Positions 43,834 to 53,707 of a stretch of DNA of 56,553 bases are shown piece by piece. The notes below the pieces were generated by a model. The model saw nothing but the letters and a program-made list of their open reading frames with translations. It made no database searches and was not told the DNA's origin. Position numbers and translations under genes: made by a program. Source of the stretch: Sphaerisporangium sp. (GTDB taxonomy: Bacteria; Actinomycetota; Actinomycetes; Streptosporangiales; Streptosporangiaceae); assembly GCA_025964675.1 (NCBI GenBank), contig JAOPYI010000075.1:1-56553 (forward strand). The letters run 5' to 3'. Position 1 is the stretch's first letter; every line of letters begins with the position of its first letter.

Positions 43834-43857
43834 CGCGGGGCCCCGCCGGGCCCCGCG
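43834..43857 (+). terminator. Terminator of dxs
   Basis: CGCGGGGCCC and GGGCCCCGCG form a perfect 10-bp stem with a 4-base loop, beginning 11 bases after the dxs stop. Confidence 0.65.
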
Positions 43858-44004
43858 TGTCCCCTCTGCCCGTTCCCCCCTCTGCCTGGCCGATTCGAGC
43901 CCGGTGAGAGGACGAGGAATGTTTGTCCAAGCCGGGGGTACTCATGACCTGCGCTTTCTCGGGAAGGCGTCCTATGTGATCGACGATGATCAGGGGGCGT
44001 GCTC

Positions 44005-45477
44005 ATGTCGATTTTTCGCACAAAGTCGGTCGAGCGATCGATCGAGGACACCGAGGCGCCCGAGCATCGGCTCCGCCGCAGCCTGAGCGCGCTCGACCTC
44101 ACCGTCTTCGGCGTCGGCGTGATCGTCGGCACGGGCATCTTCGTCCTCACCGGCCAGGTGGCCCGGGACAGCTCCGGCCCGGCCGTCGCCCTGTCTTTCG
44201 TCGTCTCCGGCGTCGTCTGCGCCCTCGCCGCCCTGTGCTACGCCGAGTTCTCCTCGACCGTGCCGGTGGCCGGGTCCGCGTACACGTTCTCGTACGCCAC
44301 GATCGGGGAGTTCCCCGCGTGGATCGTCGGATGGGACCTCATGCTCGAACTCGCCCTCGGCGGCGCGGTCGTCGCGGTCGGCTGGTCGGGCTACCTCACC
44401 GAGCTGCTCTCCACGCTGGGCATCAAGTTGCCTCCCTCGCTCGCGGGCGAGCACGCCACCTTCAACATCCCCGCCGTCGTCGTCGTGCTGGCGCTGACGG
44501 CGGTGCTGGTGGCGGGCATCAAGCTCTCCGCGCGGTTCAACCTGGTCGTGGTCGGCATCAAGCTGACCGTGATCCTGCTCGTCATCGTCGCGGGCCTGTT
44601 CTTCGTGAAGAGCTCGAACTACACCCCGTTCATCCCGCCGGCGCAGCCGACCCCGGCGGTGAACGGCCTCAAGGCCCCGCTGATCCAGGTGCTCTTCGGC
44701 ATCACCCCGGTCGCGTACGGCGTCCTCGGCGTCTTCGCCGGCGCGGCGATCGTCTTCTTCGCCTTCATCGGCTTCGACGTGGTGGCCACCGCCGCCGAGG
44801 AGACCAGGAAGCCCCAGCGTGACCTGCCCATCGGCATCATCGCCTCTCTGGTGATCTGCACCGTCCTCTACGTCGCGGTGTCGCTGGTCGTCGTCGGCAT
44901 GCAGCCGTACTACCGGCTCAGCCGCTCGGCTCCGCTGGCCGGCGCGTTCCGTGCCGTCGGGCAGGACTGGCTCGCCACGATCATCAGCGTCGGGGCGCTG
45001 GCCGGGCTGACGACGGTCGTGATGATCCTCATGCTCGGCCAGAGCCGCATCTTCTTCGCCATGAGCCGTGACAGCCTGCTTCCCCGACGGCTGGCCGCCG
45101 TCCATCCCCGGTTCGGCACGCCATACCGCATCACCATCATCATCGGCCTGGCCACGGCTCTGCTGGCCGGCCTGATCCCGCTGTCGGCCCTGGCGGAGCT
45201 GGTCAACATCGGCACGCTGTTCGCGTTCATCCTGGTGTCGGTAGGCGTGGTGATCCTGCGGCGGACCCGGCCCGAGCTGCCCCGGTCCTTCCGCACCCCG
45301 CTGGTCCCGCTGGTGCCCATCCTGTCGGTGCTGGCCTGCCTCTACCTCATGCTGAACCTCCCGGTCGAGACATGGCTGCGGTTCCTCATCTGGATGGCGA
45401 TCGGGGTGGCGCTCTACTTCGCGTACGGCATGCGGCACAGCCGGGTGGGCGAGAGGCCGTCCGTCCCCGTGAGGTGA
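44005..45477 (+). CDS. APC permease, cationic amino acid transporter type
   Basis: A 490-residue transporter with about 12 helices. It starts RRSLSALDLTVFGVGVIVGT, with GIFVLTGQVARDSSGPAVAL, the CAT/APC helix-1 pattern. AYTFSYATIGEFPAWIVGWD and FFAFIGFDVVATAAEETRKP (then QRDLPIGI) are signatures of the cationic amino acid transporter subgroup. Start could be GTG 43999; ATG 44005 has better spacing from CAGGGGG. It is preceded by a clear terminator and so is its own unit. Substrate specificity is not provable here. Confidence 0.92.
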   Translation: MSIFRTKSVERSIEDTEAPEHRLRRSLSALDLTVFGVGVIVGTGIFVLTGQVARDSSGPAVALSFVVSGVVCALAALCYAEFSSTVPVAGSAYTFSYATIGEFPAWIVGWDLMLELALGGAVVAVGWSGYLTELLSTLGIKLPPSLAGEHATFNIPAVVVVLALTAVLVAGIKLSARFNLVVVGIKLTVILLVIVAGLFFVKSSNYTPFIPPAQPTPAVNGLKAPLIQVLFGITPVAYGVLGVFAGAAIVFFAFIGFDVVATAAEETRKPQRDLPIGIIASLVICTVLYVAVSLVVVGMQPYYRLSRSAPLAGAFRAVGQDWLATIISVGALAGLTTVVMILMLGQSRIFFAMSRDSLLPRRLAAVHPRFGTPYRITIIIGLATALLAGLIPLSALAELVNIGTLFAFILVSVGVVILRRTRPELPRSFRTPLVPLVPILSVLACLYLMLNLPVETWLRFLIWMAIGVALYFAYGMRHSRVGERPSVPVR

Positions 45478-45706
45478 CACGGGCAGTCCTGGCCCATGAC
45501 CGCCGCACCTCCGGATCCACACCGCCGTCGACCGGGCGGCCGGCTTCGCCGAGGGGCTCGCCGAGCTGGGGCTGCCCGCGCCGGCCGTCGAAGGGGGGCG
45601 TGCTCCGCGAGAGCGTCAGGAGGCTGACCTGACCTTACTTCGTAAAGGGCGTCGGGCGTGACCGGCCCCACCGCGGCACCCGTGCCCGCCGGGCGGCCTC
45701 CGCCGC

Positions 45707-46954
45707 TCAGTCCTCGAACTCGTCGCTGGCGGCCAGGCGGGTCAGGGCCTTGGACAGGGGATGCGCCGTCAGGGCGATCTGCCACTGCCGGGCGCCCAGC
45801 TCGCGCAGCCGCGCCGCCACCGTCTCGTCGCCCAGGTCGGCGGGGGGCTCCCAGGTGAGACGCCTGATGGCCTCGGGCTGCAGAAGGTTCTCTGTGGGCA
45901 TGCGATGCTCGTCGGCGAGCGCGGCGACGGCGCCCCTGGCGGCGGCGAGCCGTTTGGCGGCGGCCGGGTCACGGTCGGCCCAGCGGTTCGCCGGGGGAGG
46001 CCCGTCACCGGGGCCGCTCGGCTGCGGGAGGTCCGCGTCGGGCAGCACGCGCGCCCGCCCGATGGCGTTGAGCCATTCGCGCAGGTGGCGCCGGGCGCTG
46101 CGCCCGGTGAACGGGGCGATCTCGGTCAGGGCCTTGGTCGTGCGCGGCTGCTCCAGCGCGGCCGTCACGATCGCGGCGTCCGGCAGCACCCGGCCGGGTG
46201 CGAGGTCGGTCTCCCGGGCCAGCTCGTCGCGCAGCGTCCACAGCTCGCGGACCACGGCGAGGCCCCGGAGGGTGCGCACGCGGTGGATGCCGGAGGTGCG
46301 ACGCCACGGGTCGGTGCGCGGCGGCGGCGGGGGAGCGGCCAGGATCGACGCGAACTCCTCCTGCGCCCACTCGAGCTTCCCGCTGCCGGCCAGCTCTTCG
46401 TACAGCACGTCACGCAGCTCGATGAGCACCTCGACGTCGAGCACGGCGTAGCGCAGCCAGTCTTCGGGCAACGGCCGGTGGGACCAGTCGGCGGCCGAGT
46501 GGCCCTTCTCCAGGCGGAGGCCGAGGACGTTCTCGACCATCGTGCCGAGACCGACACGCTCGTAGCCGAGCAGCCGTCCGGCCAGCTCGGTGTCGAACAG
46601 CCTCCGGGGCGTGAAGCCGACCTCCGCCAGGCAGGCGAGATCCTGCGTGGCGGCGTGCAGGACGATCTCGGCGTCGGCCAGCGCCGCGTCCAGCTCGGAG
46701 AGGTCAGGGCAGGCGATGGGGTCGATCAGCGCGCTGCCGGCGCCGGCGCGGCGGAGCTGCACAAGGTACGCCCGGCCGCTGTAACGGTAGCCGGAGGCCC
46801 TTTCGGCGTCGACCGCGACCGGGCCGGTGCCTCCGGCGAACGCGCTTACGGCCGCCGCGAGCGCGGCGGGGTCCTCGATGACCGGCGGGATACCCTCACG
46901 GGGCTCTAGAAGCAGGACTATCTCGGATGCGGGGATGATTTCGTCGTCGGTCAC
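45707..46954 (-). CDS. rnd: Ribonuclease D-like 3'-5' exonuclease with HRDC domain
   Basis: A 415-residue protein. The DEDD exonuclease begins GPVAVDAERASGYRYSGRAY (motif I DxE), then EIVLHAATQDLACLAEVGF (motif II), and YAVLDVEVLIELRDVLYEEL (motif III Y-x3-D). An HRDC-type helical domain follows (VRELWTLRDELARETDLAPG), and a second such region lies near the C-terminus (RLAAARGAVAALADEHRMPT). Such enzymes trim tRNA and other stable RNAs. GTG 46954 overlaps the stop of the upstream DUF3000 gene, fixing the start and showing coupling. Confidence 0.93.
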   Translation of the reverse strand: MTDDEIIPASEIVLLLEPREGIPPVIEDPAALAAAVSAFAGGTGPVAVDAERASGYRYSGRAYLVQLRRAGAGSALIDPIACPDLSELDAALADAEIVLHAATQDLACLAEVGFTPRRLFDTELAGRLLGYERVGLGTMVENVLGLRLEKGHSAADWSHRPLPEDWLRYAVLDVEVLIELRDVLYEELAGSGKLEWAQEEFASILAAPPPPPRTDPWRRTSGIHRVRTLRGLAVVRELWTLRDELARETDLAPGRVLPDAAIVTAALEQPRTTKALTEIAPFTGRSARRHLREWLNAIGRARVLPDADLPQPSGPGDGPPPANRWADRDPAAAKRLAAARGAVAALADEHRMPTENLLQPEAIRRLTWEPPADLGDETVAARLRELGARQWQIALTAHPLSKALTRLAASDEFED

Positions 46955-47553
46955 GTCCTGAAGGACTCCGGGTCTTCGCGACGCGCGGACCGAGGCGGGA
47001 GGGCCGCGACGTCGGGTGGCAGGGGTGGGATGCCCGCCGCGAGGCACATCAGGTCACACCAGGCGGCGACGTGCGCCGACAGGTCCTCCTCGAGTGGGGA
47101 CCACGACGCGCGCAGCTCCAACTCGGTGGTGACCGGGTCGTCGGCCTTGTTGCCGAACCCTTCGGACACGGCACGGGTGACGGTGCCGCCCGCGGCGGCG
47201 TAACTCGCGCGGTGGGCGTCGAGCGCCTCGGTGAGCCAGCTCCACGCCACCGGCCCCAGCATCGGGTCGGAGGTGATCTCCGGCTCCATGTCGGCGCGGA
47301 CGTAGGCGACCAGGCGGAACGGGCCGTCCCATCCGCGCTGGCCGTCGGGGTCGAACAACATGATCAGCCGGCCGACCGCGAGCTCGTCGTCGTCGCGGTA
47401 GACCGATGCCCCCACCGCGCCGGAATAGGGCGCCAGCCGCTGCGGGGCGGGGATGTCCTCCAGCTCGATCTCGGGCCTGACCTCGGTGGGACGCAGGCTC
47501 TCCAGGGCCCGCCTGAAGGCGGCAGGCGCCGGTGGGGCGTCACCGATGGTCAT
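46951..47553 (-). CDS. DUF3000 protein
   Basis: A 200-residue soluble protein of the actinobacteria-specific DUF3000 family. Signature parts are FRRALESLRPTEVRPEIELE, then DIPAPQRLAPYSGAVGASVY, then GRLIMLFDPDGQRGWDGPFR and VSEGFGNKADDPVTTELELR. Start ATG 47553 fits the family (MTIGDAPPAPAAF). The function is unknown. It precedes and overlaps the ribonuclease D gene and lies next to hemE, an order I recall as conserved in actinomycetes. Confidence 0.93.
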   Translation of the reverse strand: MTIGDAPPAPAAFRRALESLRPTEVRPEIELEDIPAPQRLAPYSGAVGASVYRDDDELAVGRLIMLFDPDGQRGWDGPFRLVAYVRADMEPEITSDPMLGPVAWSWLTEALDAHRASYAAAGGTVTRAVSEGFGNKADDPVTTELELRASWSPLEEDLSAHVAAWCDLMCLAAGIPPLPPDVAALPPRSARREDPESFRT

Positions 47554-48262
47554 GATGGCAGCGTAGGCCGGAGCGGGCGGTGCCGGAAGCAGGGGGGTAT
47601 GCGCTGGGGACATGGTCGGTGATCAAGCCGCCATCACTGGAGTGCCGCCACGCTCCACATCGGACCGGCCATGGCGGTCGTGCCCGTCGAGGCGGGGTCG
47701 CCGCTCGAACCGCCGCTCGCCGGCACGGAGCGCACAATGCACAGTGCGGTGCTCGGAGGAACTCCACATCGCGGTCATCGCGGGCCTTTCGTCGGGTCCC
47801 AACATCGAGAGTTCGCACGGACAGGAGTGCGCGCCGCCTGGCCGGCGCTCCCTCCCGCGCGCCTAGTCCGTGAACTCGAGGGCTGGTCCGACGTTGACAC
47901 GTCACGGCGACATTTCCCCGCAACGCGCTCGGCGTGTCCCGAAAGTGGTCACCGAATCAGCGCCGCGCGGTGATTTGACGAACATTTGAGCCAGCCGCGA
48001 CATGATCACGGACCTCACGTGAGACGTACTGTACCGGCGCTTGGGAACCGGATGGCCCGGCCGGCGGTCGTCCGGGCCCCTGACCTGCGCTCCCGAACCA
48101 GACATAGTGTACGGTTCGCGGCTTCCATTAGCATGACCGGACATCCGCCCGGTAAATATCTTTTTCGCGGCAAGCTTTGGTATCAGGACTCAGGGCCGAC
48201 ACGAAACCTGCACCCCCCTACTTGGTGCGTGGACCGGCCCCCTCCCATGGCACCCTGGAGAC
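47554..48262. other. Long intergenic region between DUF3000 and hemE
   Basis: Over 700 bases without a supported gene. Open frames on both strands are arginine-rich shadows without ribosome sites. A dyad CGAACC-N13-GGTTCG lies around 48094-48118, and a CGCAC-N8-GTGCG dyad is seen near 47732-47749. The divergent promoters of DUF3000 and hemE must lie here. Nothing else was identified. Confidence 0.5.
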
Positions 48263-49300
48263 GTGAATCCCGAGACCGCCGAGTCCCCCTTCGTACGCGC
48301 CTGCCGGCGCCTGCCCGTGCCGCACACACCCGTGTGGTACATGCGCCAGGCCGGGCGCTCGCTGCCGGAGTACCGCGCGGTGCGCGCCGATGTGCCGATG
48401 CTCACCGCGTGCGCCACCCCGGACCTCATCGTGGAGATCACGATGCAGCCGGTACGGCGGTACGGCGTCGACGCGGCGATCTTCTTCAGCGACATCGTGG
48501 TGCCGCTCAAGGCCATCGGGATCGACCTCGACATCAAACCCGGCGTCGGCCCCGTGGTCGCCGACCCGATCAGGGACACCGCCGGGGCCGCCGCGCTGCG
48601 CCCCCTTGACCCGGGTGACGTGCCGTACGTCACCGAGGCCATCCAGGCGCTGACGAAGGAGCTCGGCTCCACGCCGCTGATCGGCTTCGCCGGCGCGCCC
48701 TTCACGCTGGCGTCCTACCTCATCGAGGGCGGCCCCTCCAAGAACCACGACCACACCAAGGCCATGATGTACGGCGAGCCCGCCCTGTGGCACGCGCTCA
48801 TGGGCCGCCTCACCGAAATCACGCTGGCCTACCTGCGGGTGCAGATCGACGCGGGAGCCTCGGCGGTCCAGCTCTTCGACTCCTGGGTCGGCGCCGTCGC
48901 CCCCGACGACTACCGCGAGTTCGTCCTTCCCTACACCAGCCGCATCTTCGCGGGCCTGGCCGGCCTTGAGGTGCCCCGCATCCACTTCGGCGTGGGCACG
49001 GGAGAGCTGCTCGGGCTGCTCGGTGAGGCCGGCGCCGACGTGGTGGGCGTCGACTGGCGGGTGCCCCTTGACGAGGCCGCGCGCCGGGTCGGCCCCGGCA
49101 AGGCCCTGCAGGGCAACCTGGACCCGGCGATCCTTTACGCGCCCTGGGAGGTCGTCGAGCGCCGCGCCCGCGACATCCTCTCCCGGGGCCGGGCGGCGGA
49201 GGGCCACGTGTTCAACCTCGGCCACGGGGTGCTGCCCACGACCGACCCCGACCAGCTCGCCCGCCTGACCGACCTGGTGCACGAGGCCTCCGCCCGCTGA
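48263..49300 (+). CDS. hemE: Uroporphyrinogen decarboxylase
   Basis: A 345-residue enzyme converting uroporphyrinogen III to coproporphyrinogen III. The N-terminal signature [16 protein letters not shown], the substrate aspartate region [32 protein letters not shown] and the late [15 protein letters not shown] are all present. Start is a GTG ([18 protein letters not shown]). It heads the heme gene set of the window, with hemY and hemQ about 1.2 kb downstream on the same strand, separated by a minus-strand lipoprotein gene that abuts it tail to tail. Confidence 0.97.
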   Translation: MNPETAESPFVRACRRLPVPHTPVWYMRQAGRSLPEYRAVRADVPMLTACATPDLIVEITMQPVRRYGVDAAIFFSDIVVPLKAIGIDLDIKPGVGPVVADPIRDTAGAAALRPLDPGDVPYVTEAIQALTKELGSTPLIGFAGAPFTLASYLIEGGPSKNHDHTKAMMYGEPALWHALMGRLTEITLAYLRVQIDAGASAVQLFDSWVGAVAPDDYREFVLPYTSRIFAGLAGLEVPRIHFGVGTGELLGLLGEAGADVVGVDWRVPLDEAARRVGPGKALQGNLDPAILYAPWEVVERRARDILSRGRAAEGHVFNLGHGVLPTTDPDQLARLTDLVHEASAR

Positions 49301-50332
49301 TCAGCTCCCGTCGGGCTCGTCTGCCTTCCCGTGGGTTTCCCTCTCTCCAGGTGCCTTCACCTCATCGGGCTCCTCCGCGTTCCCGGTCCCGTCCGGCGCG
49401 GACGGCCGCGTGGTCCGAGGCCCCTGGAGCCACGGCGCGCGGCGCCGTACGGCGATGTAGGCGATCCACAGCACGCCCACCACGATGAGCCAGGGCAGCA
49501 GCGCGCCGAGGACGGTCAGGGCCACCCTGGTCGTGGAGGTCAGGGCGTGCCAGCCGGCTTCGAGGCCGCTGAAGAAGTTCGGCGGCTGGGGCTTCGGCTT
49601 CGGTTTCGGCTTGGGAGTGGGCGTGGGTGCGACGAGACGCTTGATGTTGAGCGTCAGCGTGCCGAGGGCGGTCTGGGCGGCGAGGCTTCTCTGGCGGGCC
49701 TGGAGCGACTCCAGCTCGGCCTCCCTGGAGGAGATCTCGCGCTCGACCTTCAGCACCTCGGCGATGGTGTTGGCCCTCGCCAGGAACTTCCGGACCTGGT
49801 CGAGTGCGGCCTTGGACGACTTCACCCGGCTGTCGACGTCGGCGATCTGCTGGGTCACGTCCTCGGTGCCGAGATTCAGCGACTTCCTGTTGCCGAGTTC
49901 CCTGCCGAGCTGTTCGACGACCGCCGGATACCGATCTGGAGGGATCTTGAAGACGATGGTGGAGCTGCTCTCGCCGCCGTCGGAGGTGGACTGCTCGCGG
50001 TCGAGGCGCCCCCCGGCCGAGGTGACGATCTGCTTGGCCCTGTCGGCCGCCGCGGTGACGTCCTTGGCGTGGATCGTCATGTCGCCGGTGTAGACGATCG
50101 CGCGGTCGGGCTCCTGGATCTTGACCTTGGAGTCCGCTGGGGTGAAGGCCTCATTCCCCTGCGGCCCGGCGATCGAGGTGGCCGCCGGTGCGACGGGCTG
50201 CCGGTCCATGGACTGGACGGCGGGCGCGTCACCGGCGCTCGAGCTCCCCTGTCCGGAGCCGCAGCCGGAGACCAGGAGGACAACGGCCGCCAGGGCGGCC
50301 ATGAGGGGCGAGCGGCACCGTAATCTGCTCAT
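49301..50332 (-). CDS. DUF4349 lipoprotein
   Basis: A 343-residue lipoprotein with lipobox VLLVSGCGSG (lipidated Cys about 24). DUF4349 follows: RAIVYTGDMTIHAKDVTAAA, FKIPPDRYPAVVEQLGRELG, and a coiled coil from TQQIADVDSRVKSSKAALDQ through EREISSREAELESLQARQRS. A Pro/Lys linker (PTPTPKPKPKPKPQPP) leads to a C-terminal membrane helix (LLPWLIVVGVLWIAYIAV) and a hydrophilic tail. The family is of unknown function, at the cell surface. It ends directly at the hemE stop (no gap) and faces hemY head to head. Confidence 0.9.
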   Translation of the reverse strand: MSRLRCRSPLMAALAAVVLLVSGCGSGQGSSSAGDAPAVQSMDRQPVAPAATSIAGPQGNEAFTPADSKVKIQEPDRAIVYTGDMTIHAKDVTAAADRAKQIVTSAGGRLDREQSTSDGGESSSTIVFKIPPDRYPAVVEQLGRELGNRKSLNLGTEDVTQQIADVDSRVKSSKAALDQVRKFLARANTIAEVLKVEREISSREAELESLQARQRSLAAQTALGTLTLNIKRLVAPTPTPKPKPKPKPQPPNFFSGLEAGWHALTSTTRVALTVLGALLPWLIVVGVLWIAYIAVRRRAPWLQGPRTTRPSAPDGTGNAEEPDEVKAPGERETHGKADEPDGS

Positions 50333-50466
50333 GTATTGGTTGACTCGCCCCTCCGGCATCGGGTTTGGTATGCCGCGTCACAATGGCGTCACGTTCTCGG
50401 CCGGGCTCTCTCAGGGGCGTCGTGGCCAGCCCACGAGGTGTCCAGGGCCGGGTAACGTCTGAAGAC

Positions 50467-51915
50467 ATGGAAGGGACTCGGCGGCACGTCGTGGTCGTGG
50501 GCGGGGGCATCGCCGGTCTGGCGGCGGCGTGGCACCTCCGCCGTGAGGACGACAGCCTCGCGGTGACCGTTCTGGACGGCGCCTCGCGCGTCGGCGGCAA
50601 GCTTCGCGCCTCGGAGGTCGCGGGTGTCGTCGTCGACGAGGGCGCCGAGGCCATGCTGGCCCGCCGCCCCGAGGGCAAGGAGCTCGCGCGCATGGTCGGG
50701 CTCGGAGACCAGCTGGTCCATCCCGGCCCCATGGGTGCCTCGGTCTGGACCCGTGGAGCGCTCAGGTCCATGCCCAAAGGCCATGTCATGGGCATCCCGT
50801 CCGACATCACCGAGCTCGGCCGCTCGGGTGTCCTGTCGCCGGCGGGGCTCGCACGGGTGCCGCTCGACCAGATCCTGCCGGCGACGCTGGTCTCCTCCGA
50901 CGTCTCGGTCGCGGCATATATCCGGGCGCGCATGGGTGGCGAGGTGGTCGACCGGCTCATAGAGCCGCTTCTCGGCGGCGTCTACGCCGGGCGCGCGGAG
51001 ACCCTGTCGCTCGACGCGACCATGCCCCACATCGCCACGGCCGCCCGCACCGAGCGCTCGCTGCTGAAGGCCGCGCGGGTGATCGCCCGGGACGCCCCGA
51101 AGGACGCGGGCCCGGTGTTCACCACGCTGAGGAGCGGCATGGGCGGCCTGCCCGAGGCCGTCGCGGCGGCGTCCGGCGCCGATATCAGGACCGGAGTCAT
51201 GGTGCGCGAGCTTCGGCGCACGCCCGGCGGCTGGCGCCTGGTGACCGGGCCCACGAGGGACCCGGAGACGATCGAGGCGGACGCGGTGATCGTCGCGGTC
51301 CCCGCGCCGTCTGCGGGCCGGCTGCTCGCCGACGAGGTGCCGAAGGCCGCCGCCGAGCTGGCCCGCATCGAGTACGCCAGCATGGCGATCGTCACCCTCG
51401 CCTACCTCCGCTCGGCGTTCCCCGAGCCGCCTCAGGGCAGCGGCTACCTCGTGCCGCCGATCGAGGGCCGTCCGGTCAAGGCCGTGACGTTCAGCACGGT
51501 CAAGTGGCCCCATCTGGGCGAGGCCGACCCCAGCCTGCTGATCCTTCGCTGCTCCATCGGGCGGCTGGGCGAGGAGTTCGTCCTCCAGCGCGACGACAAC
51601 GAGCTTGTGGCGCTGGCCATGGGTGAGATGACCGAGATCATGGGGGTCCGCGGCCTGCCGCTTTCCAGCCGGGTGAGCCGCTGGGGCGGCGCCCTCCCAC
51701 AGTACGACGTGGGCCACCTCGACCGGGTGGCGCGCGTCCGCGCCGCGGTCGCGGTGCAGCCGGGCCTCGCCGTGTGCGGCGCCGCCTACGACGGGCTGGG
51801 CATCCCGGCCTGCGTCGCGACCGCGCGGACGGCCGCGGCGAGGATCCTGTCGTACCTCCAGGAGGAGCACGGAGGAGAATGGCGTGAGGACCAGCGAGCG
51901 GCCGGCACCCGCTGA
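50467..51915 (+). CDS. hemY: Coproporphyrinogen/protoporphyrinogen oxidase
   Basis: A 482-residue FAD enzyme with the dinucleotide motif [20 protein letters not shown] at the N-terminus and [20 protein letters not shown] just after. C-terminal [20 protein letters not shown] is the FAD-binding end typical of HemY-type oxidases. In Gram-positive actinobacteria this enzyme makes coproporphyrin III and works with the coproheme decarboxylase encoded next. The ATG at 50467 was preferred because the FAD motif follows within ten residues. Confidence 0.94.
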   Translation: MEGTRRHVVVVGGGIAGLAAAWHLRREDDSLAVTVLDGASRVGGKLRASEVAGVVVDEGAEAMLARRPEGKELARMVGLGDQLVHPGPMGASVWTRGALRSMPKGHVMGIPSDITELGRSGVLSPAGLARVPLDQILPATLVSSDVSVAAYIRARMGGEVVDRLIEPLLGGVYAGRAETLSLDATMPHIATAARTERSLLKAARVIARDAPKDAGPVFTTLRSGMGGLPEAVAAASGADIRTGVMVRELRRTPGGWRLVTGPTRDPETIEADAVIVAVPAPSAGRLLADEVPKAAAELARIEYASMAIVTLAYLRSAFPEPPQGSGYLVPPIEGRPVKAVTFSTVKWPHLGEADPSLLILRCSIGRLGEEFVLQRDDNELVALAMGEMTEIMGVRGLPLSSRVSRWGGALPQYDVGHLDRVARVRAAVAVQPGLAVCGAAYDGLGIPACVATARTAAARILSYLQEEHGGEWREDQRAAGTR

Positions 51916-51971
51916 GCGTGCCCCGCAGTGCTGAGGCGATGCAAGCTGTCGATGGAAGGCGAGTGCGATCA

Positions 51972-52673
51972 ATGACGGAGAGCAGTGCACGGCCGAAGGC
52001 GCGCGATCTGAACCATGTCATCCGCTACACCATGTGGTCGGTCTTCCGGGTGCGGGAGCCGCTGCCGGGCGACCGCCAGGACGTCTCCGCCGAGGTCGAG
52101 GCGGTGCTCTCGCAGGCCGCCGAGAAGGACGTCGTGACCCGGGGGTGCTATGAGGTGGCCGGCTTCCGGGCCGATGCCGACTACATGTTCTGGTGGCATG
52201 CCGCGACCCCGGAGGACCTCCAGGAGGTCTACGGCCGCTTCCGGCGCACCTCCCTCGGCCGGGCGAGCGAGCCGGTGTGGTCGGTCATGGCGCTGCACCG
52301 CCCAGCGGAGTTCAACAAGTCGCACATCCCGGCCTTCCTGGCCGAGGAGGAGGCGCGCGGTTACGTCAGCGTCTACCCCTTCGTGCGCTCCCTCGAGTGG
52401 TACCTCCTGGACGACTCCGAGCGGCGGGCCATGCTCGCCGAGCATGGCAAGCTCGCGCGTGACTATCCCGACGTGCGGGCCAACACGGTGGCGTCGTTCG
52501 CGCTCAACGACTTCGAGTGGATCCTGGCGTTCGAGGCCGATGATCTGTACCGCATCGTCGACCTGATGCGGCACCTGCGCGCCTCTGAGGCCCGCAGGCA
52601 CACCCGGATCGAGGTGCCCTTCTACACCGGCACGCGCAAGCCTCTGGAGGAGCTGGTGGCCGCCCTGCCATAA
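51972..52673 (+). CDS. hemQ: Coproheme decarboxylase (HemQ/ChdC)
   Basis: A 233-residue chlorite-dismutase-fold protein that oxidatively decarboxylates coproheme to heme b. Features are [20 protein letters not shown], then [40 protein letters not shown] (with the reactive tyrosine region), and [20 protein letters not shown] followed by [11 protein letters not shown] 51972 starts 56 bases after hemY. With hemE and hemY it marks the coproporphyrin-dependent heme route. Confidence 0.95.
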   Translation: MTESSARPKARDLNHVIRYTMWSVFRVREPLPGDRQDVSAEVEAVLSQAAEKDVVTRGCYEVAGFRADADYMFWWHAATPEDLQEVYGRFRRTSLGRASEPVWSVMALHRPAEFNKSHIPAFLAEEEARGYVSVYPFVRSLEWYLLDDSERRAMLAEHGKLARDYPDVRANTVASFALNDFEWILAFEADDLYRIVDLMRHLRASEARRHTRIEVPFYTGTRKPLEELVAALP

Positions 52674-52821
52674 ACGGCCAACACGACATAAACCTCTACA
52701 GAGTGGGACGTACGCCACTCTTGCCCCAAACACCCCATGCCTGTTATTGCGGGAACAACCCACGTGTCTTCGCGATCTTTGGCATACTCGGGGTAAATCC
52801 CGTGTCGACGTAAGGCAAAGG

Positions 52822-53448
52822 GTGAACAGGGGCAAGAGTCTGGCACGTTCCAGGCGAGGGGGGCACCGGCGGCGCAAGTCACGCCGGGCAGTGGCTCTCG
52901 AGGGGTTCGTCGCGCTGGCCGCCGTCGTCGTGGCGGTCCTGGCGGCCGGCGCGGTGTTCGTGCGGCCGGGCGGCGGTTCCGCCGCGTCCGGCGCGGCGTC
53001 ACCCGCGCCGAGCGCGACGGCAGCTCCACAGGCGGCGAGGGCCTCGGGCGGGGCAGGCCCGGAGGTCGCGGCGGCGAGCGCGGGCGCGAAGAAGTCGCGT
53101 GACGCGGCGGAGACCGCGTCGGGCCCGTCGAAGCACACCGACGTCAAGGCGGTGACCTACTTCAAGAAGCGGTGGGTCACGGACAAGGCGGTGAAGCGGA
53201 TCACCGACATCCGCACCGTCGGGAAGTATCTCCGGATCTACACCAACCTGCCGGAGTCGGCCCACAACTCCGAGTCCGCGATCGACCTGTGCAAGCGGGG
53301 TCTGGAGTACCTCGCCCAGGAGGTCGGCGATCAGCAGCCGGTCGTGTTCGTGCAGGCGGAGTACGGCCAGAACGGCAACCCGGTGCTGGCCAATATCCTC
53401 GGCCCGGACGACAGGTCGTGCCGGCTCACGAATCCGGCTCCGGGCTAG
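52822..53448 (+). CDS. Membrane-anchored extracytoplasmic protein of unknown function
   Basis: About 208 residues from a GTG at 52822. A very basic cytoplasmic start (ARSRRGGHRRRKSRRAVALE) is followed by one hydrophobic helix (VALAAVVVAVLAAGAVFV). A Ser/Ala/Pro linker of about 50 residues leads to a C-terminal globular domain: VKAVTYFKKRWVTDKAVKRI, then RTVGKYLRIYTNLPESAHNS and LCKRGLEYLAQEVGDQQPVV, with two cysteines that may pair. I know this as a recurring actinobacterial hypothetical protein. The start is uncertain; a TTG at 52747 is also possible. Confidence 0.65.
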   Translation: MNRGKSLARSRRGGHRRRKSRRAVALEGFVALAAVVVAVLAAGAVFVRPGGGSAASGAASPAPSATAAPQAARASGGAGPEVAAASAGAKKSRDAAETASGPSKHTDVKAVTYFKKRWVTDKAVKRITDIRTVGKYLRIYTNLPESAHNSESAIDLCKRGLEYLAQEVGDQQPVVFVQAEYGQNGNPVLANILGPDDRSCRLTNPAPG

Positions 53449-53671
53449 GAGGCTCGGGCCGTCTCACCCGCACCCGCGTCCTGCCGCACACTTCGCATCG
53501 CTGCGTGACCACCTGGCCGATGGCCTCGATGGTCTCCCACCTGTGGCGCAGATGCACGCAGCTCCCAGGACGGAACCTGTTGGCTCGATGTGGCGGAGGA
53601 CTCGTCCGCATTCGTACCCGGCGCTCACCCCAGCATGCACCTGTCGCTACTTTCCGTGGTCCTTCGACCAC
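53426..53671 (-). CDS. Small Cys/His protein, possible zinc ribbon
   Basis: Up to 81 residues. The core CVHLRHRWETIEAIGQVVTQ, then RCEVCGRTRVRVRRPE, has Cys-His and Cys-x2-Cys pairs spaced like a small zinc ribbon. The first ~35 residues are basic and unlikely to be family sequence, so the true start may be internal. Its end overlaps the end of the preceding plus-strand gene by 23 bases. Coding status is moderate. Confidence 0.42.
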   Translation of the reverse strand: MVEGPRKVATGACWGERRVRMRTSPPPHRANRFRPGSCVHLRHRWETIEAIGQVVTQRCEVCGRTRVRVRRPEPPSPEPDS

Positions 53672-53707
53672 GGTGCCGGCCCGGCGGCCCGCGCCGTGAT
53701 CGAAGGA

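Noticed and set aside
45520-45650. HTAVDRAAGFAEGLAELGLP, similar to part of LacI-type regulators
   Set aside because: Only about 30 residues match loosely, without DNA-binding domain or continuation in any frame. Too little to call a relic.
48094-48118. CGAACC-N13-GGTTCG dyad as an SOS (LexA) box
   Set aside because: The actinobacterial SOS box has its CGAAC/GTTCG arms only four bases apart. The spacing here is far too wide.
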